DNA of 64,000 nt, taken from positions 62,001-126,000 of the forward strand of contig CAJBYO010000063.1 in assembly GCA_903959905.1 (NCBI GenBank), written 5' to 3'. Below the pieces are notes generated by a model that had not been told where the DNA came from, did not search any database, and saw nothing but the letters and a program-made list of their open reading frames with translations. This document shows, one piece after another, positions 46,081 through 53,533 of the stretch. The position numbers were made by a program, and so were the translations under genes. Position 1 is the stretch's first letter. Each line of letters begins with the position of its first letter. This DNA comes from an uncultured Bacteroidales bacterium. GTDB taxonomy: Bacteria; Bacteroidota; Bacteroidia; Bacteroidales; FEN-979.

Positions 46081-46106
46081 GTCAGTCAAACATAAATACG
46101 ATCGTT

Positions 46107-46469
46107 ATGACATTGAAAACAAAGAACATCATCATATGGATAATTGCGGTGGTCGTGGCAGCAATCTTCATTTATGTGGGGATTGCAAAGCTTGCCGGTT
46201 CCGAATCAATGGTCAGAAAACTTGAAGGTTGGGGATTTCCGCTTTGGACACGTTTCCCAATCGGGATCGCTGAAATAGGACTCGGCATTCCTCTCCTCAT
46301 CCCCAAAGCCAGAAAAGTAACCGTTTACCTTATTTTAATCTGGGGAATCCTGGCCGTCATCACCTACTTTCAGGCTGGCCAGTTCATACAGGCATTGTTG
46401 CCGGTCCTGCTTGCATTGCTGGCAGGGGTTATCCTTCCGTTATCAAAGCAAAAACAGGCTGCCACATGA
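46107..46469 (+). CDS. DoxX-like small membrane protein
   Basis: The 120-residue protein has four predicted membrane segments (IIIWIIAVVVAAIFIYVGIAKL, FPIGIAEIGLGIPLLIP, VTVYLILIWGILAVITYFQA, LLPVLLALLAGVILPL). The pattern IAKLAGSESMVRKLEGWGFP is that of DoxX/DoxD-like proteins. Family members are quinone-linked or of unknown function. Its stop overlaps the next start (ATGA), so the two are translationally coupled. Confidence 0.82.
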   Translation: MTLKTKNIIIWIIAVVVAAIFIYVGIAKLAGSESMVRKLEGWGFPLWTRFPIGIAEIGLGIPLLIPKARKVTVYLILIWGILAVITYFQAGQFIQALLPVLLALLAGVILPLSKQKQAAT

Positions 46470-46810
46470 AATACAAAGCACTATTCATCATTTTCGCACT
46501 GTTTTTTTTCATTTCGGCTGCCTATCACCTCGTTGCTGTATTTGTCAGTGTCAATGAATCTCCGGTATGGCGCAACCTGCTTTTCGTTGGAATCAATGCC
46601 TTTACGGGTTATTTCCTGCTTAAGCGTCCGCGCTGGTTCATCTGGTTTTTTATCCTGCTGATGTTCCAGCAACTGTACAGTCATGGAAGTGATCTGATCA
46701 ATGCCTGGAATTCACAGCACCGGATCGACTGGATGAGCCTCATGGTAATCCTCGTCATGCCGGCAATTTACATTTTCCTGCTTATTGACCGAACAGCAAA
46801 ACAAAATTGA
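46466..46810 (+). CDS. Small membrane protein, unknown
   Basis: The 114-residue protein begins MKYKALFIIFALFFFISAAY and has three to four hydrophobic segments. No family is recognised. The start codon overlaps the stop of the DoxX-like gene by four bases, so the products probably work in the same membrane. A short gap of 24 bases leads to the lipoprotein gene. Confidence 0.78.
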   Translation: MKYKALFIIFALFFFISAAYHLVAVFVSVNESPVWRNLLFVGINAFTGYFLLKRPRWFIWFFILLMFQQLYSHGSDLINAWNSQHRIDWMSLMVILVMPAIYIFLLIDRTAKQN

Positions 46811-46834
46811 ATTGGCGCTCTAATACTTACAAAC

Positions 46835-47179
46835 ATGAATACAAAACCAGTCTCCGCTATAACCTCATTCAAATTCGTATTGATCCTGGTGATCTCCTTT
46901 TCGCTGCAAAGCTGTTACCATTATCGTGTTTTAAATACGGTCAATGATCCGGCTTCCGTGCAATATCATAAAAAAGTTCTCTGGTCGTACTGGTGGGGAG
47001 CAGTGAACGCACCGCAGCAATTTACTGTTCCTGATTGCACCGCCGGAGGTATTGATGAGGTGCGTGTTTCGACCACATTTGCGAACAGTTTGCTTACCGT
47101 AGGTACCCTGGGGATCGTTTGTCCGGTTACGGTAGAGTGGAAATGCCACAAGCCCTGCCAGGTTGTTGGGGGAATGTGA
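46835..47179 (+). CDS. Bor/Iss-like small lipoprotein
   Basis: This 114-residue protein has a signal peptide and lipobox SLQSC with the lipidated Cys at residue 27. The C-terminal half (GIDEVRVSTTFANSLLTVGT, then LGIVCPVTVEWKC) has the pattern of Bor-type lipoproteins, in which a small conserved domain ends ...LGIYxPxxVxVxC. Bor was first known from phage lambda as a serum-survival lipoprotein, but many chromosomal relatives have no known function. The gene ends in TGA two bases before the GTGACGS array. Confidence 0.72.
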   Translation: MNTKPVSAITSFKFVLILVISFSLQSCYHYRVLNTVNDPASVQYHKKVLWSYWWGAVNAPQQFTVPDCTAGGIDEVRVSTTFANSLLTVGTLGIVCPVTVEWKCHKPCQVVGGM

Positions 47180-47181
47180 GC

Positions 47182-47237
47182 GTGACGGGTGACGGGTGAC
47201 GGGTGACGCGTGACGGGTGACGGGTGACGGGTGACGA
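47182..47237 (+). repeat. Heptamer array GTGACGS, eight units
   Basis: Eight 7-bp units, GTGACGG mostly, one GTGACGC and a last GTGACGA. The stop codon of the lipoprotein gene (TGA 47177-47179) lies in GTGAGC, which reads as a decayed unit just before the array. Same sequence and strand as the array at 13751-13834. Confidence 0.93.
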
Positions 47238-47319
47238 TGAGGAGGACAGGACTAAAGACAGATGATTTAAATTCGTATGCAGTAAGTGGAAAAATGTAAA
47301 TTCTTAAAAAACAGCGAAT

Positions 47320-48834
47320 ATGGCGACTCAGCCACAAGTGATTTCAACCGGAGATAAATCCTGGATAAACAGGCATGAAACGTTTACCCAACCGGTAGCG
47401 GATATTTTCACCATTCTGAACGGTGACTCCGGAAACATACTACAGGATTACAATGCAACCGTGGGGGCCCTTCAAACCCTGATTGGAAAGGCGATCAACG
47501 AAGGAAAAACACTTCGGGCGCTCGGAGGATGCTGGTCGTTTTCCGACATTGCAGCCACCGATGGCTGGCTTGTGAATACAATGGGGATGAATATATTGTT
47601 TACCATTTCCTCCACAAGCATATCAACCCGGTATTCCGGCAATCGGGAACAGCTGCTGTTTGCCCAATGCGGAAATTCGGTTCAGGAACTAAACCGTTAC
47701 CTGGAAGTTCATGGCAGATCTCTTAAAACCTCCGGGGCAAGCAACGGTCAAACAATTGCCGGGGCCATCGCGACAGGAACACATGGAGCAGCTTTCAATT
47801 TTGGCGCCACCCAGGATTTCGTTGCCGGACTGCATATCATCATCAGTCCCCAGCGGCATGTCTGGCTTGAACGAGCATCCCGGCCGGTTGTTTCTGATAC
47901 CTTCATAGCAAATCTGAATACAGAAATAATCCGCGACGACAAACTGTTCAATGCAGCACTGGTAGGTATTGGCAGCTTTGGGTTTGTTCACGGGGTTATG
48001 ATAGAAACGGAAGAAAAATACTTGCTGGAAGGATACAGGCAACTCGTTCCATTTAACGACTCCCTGAAACATGTTATGGAGACACTTGATTTTACAAATG
48101 CACCCCTCCCCCATGGCAGTGAAATTCCGTTCCATTTCCAGGTGCTTATCAATCAATATGATCTAAAAGCGGGTGCCTTTGTAACCACCATGTATAAACG
48201 AAAATATGCGGAGCCCTATTTCCCCCCGGGAAATACACCCAACCAGGCCGGTCCGGGTGATGATGCCCCTGCCTATATTGGCTTGCTGACCGACTTTGTT
48301 CCGGCTGCCATACCCATCTTAGTGAACACGCTGATCAAAGGACAATTAAAGCCATCATCCTGGACCGGCACATCAGGGGAGATCTTTACGAATACCGATA
48401 CACGGGGGAAGGTGTTAAGCACAGCCATGGGAATCCAGCTCAAAGACGTGATTACAGTGAATGATATCCTTCTACAGTTGAACGATAACGCCCATTTTCC
48501 CGGTGTTTTTGCCTACCGGTTTGTCAAACAGTCAGATGCAACACTGGCTTTTACCAGGTTCGCACCCACCTGTGTGGTCGAACTTGACGGCGTTCAGTCC
48601 GACCAGACCTGGAATTTTTACCGCGCTGTATGGGACGAATTGGATGCAAGAGGAATTCCGTATACCTTCCACTGGGGCAAGATCAACAACCTCAATGAAC
48701 AAAAAGTGAAGGATAAGTACGGGGAACAGCGTGATCATTGGATCAGCGCAAGAAACAGATTGCTCCCGGCAGAGTCAATGAACGTTTTTTCAAGTCCTCC
48801 GTTGAAAAACCTCGGACTTGATATAATTGTTTAA
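47320..48834 (+). CDS. FAD-binding oxidoreductase, PCMH type
   Basis: The 504-residue protein has the FAD-binding type 4 (PCMH) fold of aldonolactone oxidase-like enzymes: GKTLRALGGCWSFSDIAATD, then the core motif TSGASNGQTIAGAIATGTHG near residue 145, and GSFGFVHGVMIETEEKY near 220. No signal peptide or Tat motif is seen. A C-terminal ALO-like region (FHWGKINNLNEQKVKDKYG) holds the expected HWGK. Substrates in the family are sugar lactones or sugar alcohols; the exact one here is open. It is followed by small membrane protein genes on the same strand. Confidence 0.85.
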   Translation: MATQPQVISTGDKSWINRHETFTQPVADIFTILNGDSGNILQDYNATVGALQTLIGKAINEGKTLRALGGCWSFSDIAATDGWLVNTMGMNILFTISSTSISTRYSGNREQLLFAQCGNSVQELNRYLEVHGRSLKTSGASNGQTIAGAIATGTHGAAFNFGATQDFVAGLHIIISPQRHVWLERASRPVVSDTFIANLNTEIIRDDKLFNAALVGIGSFGFVHGVMIETEEKYLLEGYRQLVPFNDSLKHVMETLDFTNAPLPHGSEIPFHFQVLINQYDLKAGAFVTTMYKRKYAEPYFPPGNTPNQAGPGDDAPAYIGLLTDFVPAAIPILVNTLIKGQLKPSSWTGTSGEIFTNTDTRGKVLSTAMGIQLKDVITVNDILLQLNDNAHFPGVFAYRFVKQSDATLAFTRFAPTCVVELDGVQSDQTWNFYRAVWDELDARGIPYTFHWGKINNLNEQKVKDKYGEQRDHWISARNRLLPAESMNVFSSPPLKNLGLDIIV

Positions 48835-48864
48835 CAATTAATATGTTTTCAACCGGATAGTCCT

Positions 48865-49098
48865 ATGAGAAGGATCACAATTTTACTCTTTATCGCCATC
48901 ATCACGTTTATCATCATCCTTTATGTGAAGCGTCCTGACCTGGTTAACCACACCTGGCTATGGGTTGTTGGCCTGGCCGCACCTGTAATTGGCGTGGTAA
49001 AACGGCTGTCAGCAATCATCGAACAGTGGTTCCGGGAAAAAATCCAGCATAACCCAACGAAACCGGCACCCGGATCAACAGTTGTAAAAAATCATTGA
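48865..49098 (+). CDS. Small two-helix membrane protein, unknown
   Basis: The 77-residue protein has two hydrophobic segments (ITILLFIAIITFIIILYV and TWLWVVGLAAPVIGVV) and a basic end. It starts 30 bases after the oxidoreductase stop. No family is recognised. Confidence 0.65.
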   Translation: MRRITILLFIAIITFIIILYVKRPDLVNHTWLWVVGLAAPVIGVVKRLSAIIEQWFREKIQHNPTKPAPGSTVVKNH

Positions 49099-49154
49099 TC
49101 CCTGTCATATACCATGAAACTTGATTTATTTATTCACCTTAGAATACAGCGCTT

Positions 49155-49799
49155 ATGAACGAAAATGAGAAGGACGGCAAAACCGAAAATAAGGATACCA
49201 TCCAAAAATACTTTTTCGTGATCACCCTGACCATTGAAATCATCTTTGGCCTGTTGCTCGTCGCATTGCTGGTTTGTTTTTTCGCAGGCAAACCGCAACT
49301 GGATATCTTCACAGTAGTGGGCATCGGACTTGTCATCATCTGGATCGCCATCATGGTGGTTTACTACTCCTGGGCAATCTATTTCTATAATGTAAACCTT
49401 GGATTGACCGACCGTGACTGGCAAAAAATTGAAAATTCAGGCAACACCGACCCTTCTGTGGCAACCCAGGTTTCCAATCCTGAAAAGGGCGAATCACTCG
49501 GACTACCTTCGGGAACTGTAAGGGCAACGATTGCCCTGTCGATCCTGGTCGGAGGTCTTGCCCTGTTCATTGCTTCACTCGGGAGAAATAATGTTTTGAA
49601 AGACAACCAGGTTTTTGTTGACTATTTTGATTTTTTTAAAAGTGCTTTCCTGATGATGATCGCATTCTATTTTGGAGGGAAATCGCTTGAAACCCTGGTT
49701 TCTCCAAAAGCCAAAAAGGAGGCTGCCCCTGCATTACCTCAGGAACAGGCGAGTGCTCTGCCCGATCAGGACAATCAGTCATCAACAGGTACTATTTAA
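49155..49799 (+). CDS. Four-helix membrane protein, unknown
   Basis: The 214-residue protein has an acidic cytosolic start (MNENEKDGKTENKD), two membrane segments (YFFVITLTIEIIFGLLLVAL and IFTVVGIGLVIIWIAIMVVY), a soluble middle, two more segments (ATIALSILVGGLALFIASLG and FFKSAFLMMIAFYFGGKSLE), and a Pro/Ala/Gln tail. I do not recognise the family. It precedes the DUF4230 pair by 24 bases. Confidence 0.75.
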   Translation: MNENEKDGKTENKDTIQKYFFVITLTIEIIFGLLLVALLVCFFAGKPQLDIFTVVGIGLVIIWIAIMVVYYSWAIYFYNVNLGLTDRDWQKIENSGNTDPSVATQVSNPEKGESLGLPSGTVRATIALSILVGGLALFIASLGRNNVLKDNQVFVDYFDFFKSAFLMMIAFYFGGKSLETLVSPKAKKEAAPALPQEQASALPDQDNQSSTGTI

Positions 49800-49823
49800 C
49801 CATTCACTCCGAACCCATTCCTC

Positions 49824-50420
49824 ATGATGAGAAAGGTAAATATCCTGCTTCTGCTTCTTGGCTGTGTTATCCTGCTTTCGTGCAAGGACAAAAGATATTT
49901 TACCGTTGCAAAGATCAAAGATGCCGCAAAACTTGCCACCACAGAGACCGTGATTGAAAAAATCGTCATCGGGAACAAAAAAAAGATGGTCCTGAAATTC
50001 TTCACACTTGACCAGGCGCGTATTGTATGTTATTCAGAGGCAAGAATCAAAGCCGGGATTGACCTGAAAAAACTGAGCAAGGAGGATGTTAAAATAAGCG
50101 GAAAGCAGATTGACATCATGCTTCCAGCTGTGGAGGTGATCAATTTTTCATATCCGTTTTCAAGGTTCCGGATTGATTCAACACTACTAGACAATGGTCT
50201 TTTTGCAAGGATCAGCATCAGCGACATGGAAGAATTTTACAGGATGGCTGAGCTGGAGATCAGGGCCCAGCTACCATATATGGGGATTACAGAATCTACT
50301 GAATCAAAAACACGCCAGATGATGGAATCATTGCTCAGGAGCCTGGGGTATGCCGAGATATACATCCATTTTCGGAAAGGTCCGTTGATCGCAAAAGTTA
50401 ATTTAACCGACCCCAAATGA
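49824..50420 (+). CDS. DUF4230 lipoprotein
   Basis: This 198-residue protein has a lipobox VILLSC with Cys at residue 20. The remainder (TTETVIEKIVIGNKKKM, LDQARIVCYSEARIKAGIDL, VKISGKQIDIMLPAVEVINF) matches the DUF4230 pattern. That family is widespread in bacteria and of unknown function. Its stop overlaps the start of the next gene (ATGA), which encodes a second DUF4230 protein. Confidence 0.82.
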   Translation: MMRKVNILLLLLGCVILLSCKDKRYFTVAKIKDAAKLATTETVIEKIVIGNKKKMVLKFFTLDQARIVCYSEARIKAGIDLKKLSKEDVKISGKQIDIMLPAVEVINFSYPFSRFRIDSTLLDNGLFARISISDMEEFYRMAELEIRAQLPYMGITESTESKTRQMMESLLRSLGYAEIYIHFRKGPLIAKVNLTDPK

Positions 50421-51802
50421 TAAAATGGCTCTCTTCCGGCACTTCCTTTATCATCCAGGTTCTCCTGGTTGTGGCGGCTGTAATTGTTTTTGCCTATTTC
50501 GATCCTTTTGGCATACTGGTCAGCAATAAACTCACATTAAAGGACACACCCGCGCATGTAAAAAAAATCAGGGATATCGGAGAACTGATCACAGCTGACT
50601 TTTACGGGGAGGTCATCTCTTCATATCAAACACTCGTTGAGGTAACACAGGATGATGAGATAAACCGGATGAAACAGGAGATCCGTACCCTGGATTCATC
50701 ATTTAAGTTGCGGGTGTATGATCTTCTGGCTTTAGAAAAACAGGGTGATCAGCGTAAACAATTCAACGCGATCATGGATGAGTATTCCGGAAATTCATAT
50801 TTCAGCTTATACAAAGACAAACTCGGAAACAAGCTGAAAGTAAATTTTTTCAAACCCCTGTTCCGGCGCCTCGTCATTGAATCAGGAATAGAAGCGCTGG
50901 GCGATGAAACTGATTATCTTTCGGATATCTATAAAGAGGCCGAATCGCAGATCAGGAAGGACTACAAAAAGGCTAAAGTCAGGAAACCACAACTGATCCT
51001 GCTTGGCCGGGGGAAGGTAAGTGCAGGTTTTCGCTTTGACAAGCTGGATGGAAGGAATATCCGGGTTGATACGCTCAGAAACCGGATCGTTTTTGTTGGT
51101 ATGACGCCGGAGATTCTTTCGTGCGACATCAACCCATGGCTGATCCCTGAACTGGGCATCAAGGGATTTGAAATTGTGGATGTGAACCACAGAGCCGATA
51201 ACCCTGCCATCCTTCAGATGGTGAAAAAAGCTTGCCTGGATTCCCTCATGGCCCAAGCGCTTTCAAGCGATATACTTGCCATAGCGAAAAAAAATGCAGA
51301 ACAGAACCTGAAGCAGTTCTTTTCCATCATCCTGGATAATCCCGACATTGAGGTTAAAATGGTCGCAGACGAACTTGACTACTATTCAAATTATGTACTT
51401 AGTGACTCTGTGATTGATCCATCACAGCTGGCCGCATTGGAAAACCTGGTTAATCTCCGCTATGCCGGCGGGGAGCTGGATTCGGCTAAAACGAATGAAT
51501 TGATTGATTCCATCAGTAAATGTAAAGTAAGGATCGGGGTTGACCGGTTTAAAATTACTCCATTTACACTGCCGGCATATAAATGGCTGCAACACAATAT
51601 GCAAAAAGTATCATCTGAACAGATTCAAACTAAAAGAGCTGCTGATTCACTGAAGATTGTAATTCAGAAAACCAGCAGCTATTTCAGTACATTGCTCGGG
51701 AAACGACAGTTGAGAATTGATAGCCTCACCAGTTACGATACTTTAAAATGCCTGAACACACAGTTGAAAGAAATTTCAACTGTTTTTAACGTAAAAAAGT
51801 AA
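50417..51802 (+). CDS. Membrane-anchored DUF4230-like protein
   Basis: The 461-residue protein has an N-terminal membrane anchor (SFIIQVLLVVAAVIVFAYF) and a large extracytoplasmic part. The stretches VKKIRDIGELITADFYGEVI and GKVSAGFRFDKL...VGMTPEILSCDINPWLIPEL resemble DUF4230 proteins. The C-terminal half is helical and charged. It begins within the stop of the DUF4230 lipoprotein, so the pair is translationally coupled and probably forms one complex. No function is known. Confidence 0.8.
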   Translation: MIKWLSSGTSFIIQVLLVVAAVIVFAYFDPFGILVSNKLTLKDTPAHVKKIRDIGELITADFYGEVISSYQTLVEVTQDDEINRMKQEIRTLDSSFKLRVYDLLALEKQGDQRKQFNAIMDEYSGNSYFSLYKDKLGNKLKVNFFKPLFRRLVIESGIEALGDETDYLSDIYKEAESQIRKDYKKAKVRKPQLILLGRGKVSAGFRFDKLDGRNIRVDTLRNRIVFVGMTPEILSCDINPWLIPELGIKGFEIVDVNHRADNPAILQMVKKACLDSLMAQALSSDILAIAKKNAEQNLKQFFSIILDNPDIEVKMVADELDYYSNYVLSDSVIDPSQLAALENLVNLRYAGGELDSAKTNELIDSISKCKVRIGVDRFKITPFTLPAYKWLQHNMQKVSSEQIQTKRAADSLKIVIQKTSSYFSTLLGKRQLRIDSLTSYDTLKCLNTQLKEISTVFNVKK

Positions 51803-51843
51803 GATCCCTGTTGTTTGCTGTTTATGTGCATCAAGTGTTGAAT

Positions 51844-51861
51844 ATCCGGTTAAAACCGGAT
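51844..51861 (+). terminator. Hairpin after the DUF4230 pair
   Basis: ATCCGGTT-AA-AACCGGAT is a perfect 8-bp stem 41 bases after the stop, followed by TAGTATATTTTAT. A weak intrinsic terminator is likely. Confidence 0.55.
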
Positions 51862-52048
51862 TAGTATATTTTATCGTTCGTAATGATGTGCACTAATTTA
51901 AATCAAGAATCAGCGAGACGAGCAGAGAAGAGAACGAGACCATCCAGGGGTTTTTGTATTAAAGTATAATTCAGATTTGAAAATTTACAACAAACGGAAT
52001 AGCCGAGAATCCGATAAAAAGTAGGCATAAAAATCAAATACATTCAAA

Positions 52049-53446
52049 ATGAAAAAAAAACTCTTTTTATTATTTGCTTCGATCTGTTTTGGAGCAATCA
52101 CACACGCACAGTCCAACGATGACTTGGTTAAAGCATGCAAATCTGGTAATCTTGCTGAAGTAAAATCTTTAATTGACAAAGGAGCTGATGTAAATTATGG
52201 GGATGGTGCCGTTATTTCTGCTTCTATTTTTTATGTCGATGTAGTAAATTACCTTATTGAAAAAGGTGCCAAAGTAAATGCAGGGGCCTATCCTCCGCTT
52301 GTGAATGCATGCCTTTATGGCTCGCCGGAAGTAATCAAAGCATTGCTTGACGCAGGCGCCGACCCCAACAAGCCTGCAGTTACAGAAGTTTCTGCTCAGT
52401 TTCAAAAAATGGTTGATGACGAAAAAGCAAAAGGCAAGAGTGGAAACAAAGACCTCATAAAAACATGGGAGGGTATCGTTAAATCCATGAAGTCATCCCC
52501 TCCAGTCGTTAATTATGCAATGACGAATTTAGTAACCGGCACCAATTGTCTGGACTGTATGAAAATGCTTGTAGAAAAAGGGGGGAAGACTGATATGATA
52601 AATAGCATTTCCGGCTCAAATCTTTTAGGTGATTTTGCAACTTCAGGCAGAAGCAAAAAAGCTCGTGCTATATCAAATAAAGTTAATGCTGACGCTTTGG
52701 ATAAATACGGAATGCCTGTTCCAGACTGGTATAAAAATTCAGATGAAAGCAAGATGGCTTCACCTGAAGAAATCGTAAAATATTTAGTAAGCAAAGGAGT
52801 TGACATCAATTTAAAAAATAAGTTAAAAAACTCACCTCTTATGGAGTCACTTGTTGTGATTCCTGCTATTGTACAATCCGAAGTAATTGTTGCTATGATT
52901 AATAACGGAGCCGACATTAAGATAGAATCTATTCTCTACGGTAAACCGATGTTGATTGCTGCCGGCAACGGTCAGATTGATGTGATGGAAGCACTTCTTT
53001 CCAAAGGTGCGAACATCAACGATGAATTTTCTGTGGATGACATAACCACAGGGCAAAATTTAAAAGGGATAACCACTCTGATGTGGGCGGCATCAAACAA
53101 TCATCTCGAAGCTGTGAAATTTCTTATAGAAAAAGGAGTGAACCTCAACGAATTTGCACACGGAACATCTCTTAACAGAAAGACAATGTGCATAACAAAT
53201 GTGGAAGGAAAAAACGCCATGTATTATGCCATAGAAAGCGGTAATATAGAAATTGTGCAGGCACTGCTAAACACAAGTCATGGCTGGGGCAGAGCATTCG
53301 TTATTAAACAGCGGAAAGAGAAAACCGATAATGGTATATATACAACTACATATTGCTTTTCCATTGGAGCATTCATTCCATCAGCCTATGCCAAAGAGAT
53401 GGGTTTTCCAGAGATTCAAGCACTGTTAAAGTCAAAATTAATTTAA
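52049..53446 (+). CDS. Secreted ankyrin-repeat protein, AT-rich
   Basis: The 465-residue protein has a signal peptide (MKKKLFLLFASICFGAITHA) and ankyrin repeats: DDLVKACKSGNLAEVKSLID, KGADVNYG, VVNYLIEKGAKVN, VIKALLDAGADPN, MEALLSKGANIND, AVKFLIEKGVNLN. Only about seven repeats are canonical; the middle is degenerate. Two sampled 60-base lines of the gene hold 21 and 23 G+C, while a sampled line of the preceding gene holds about 28, so base use differs. Ankyrin proteins bind other proteins, and a periplasmic or surface place follows from the signal. It converges with the BACON-repeat gene. Transfer from another genome is possible. Confidence 0.87.
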   Translation: MKKKLFLLFASICFGAITHAQSNDDLVKACKSGNLAEVKSLIDKGADVNYGDGAVISASIFYVDVVNYLIEKGAKVNAGAYPPLVNACLYGSPEVIKALLDAGADPNKPAVTEVSAQFQKMVDDEKAKGKSGNKDLIKTWEGIVKSMKSSPPVVNYAMTNLVTGTNCLDCMKMLVEKGGKTDMINSISGSNLLGDFATSGRSKKARAISNKVNADALDKYGMPVPDWYKNSDESKMASPEEIVKYLVSKGVDINLKNKLKNSPLMESLVVIPAIVQSEVIVAMINNGADIKIESILYGKPMLIAAGNGQIDVMEALLSKGANINDEFSVDDITTGQNLKGITTLMWAASNNHLEAVKFLIEKGVNLNEFAHGTSLNRKTMCITNVEGKNAMYYAIESGNIEIVQALLNTSHGWGRAFVIKQRKEKTDNGIYTTTYCFSIGAFIPSAYAKEMGFPEIQALLKSKLI

Positions 53447-53533
53447 TCTATTCGTTTCTGTGCTACCTGAATATTTGATAGAATTTAGCACGAATACTTA
53501 ACAGCACATCTGCAAAACTATAATTGATCCTGC

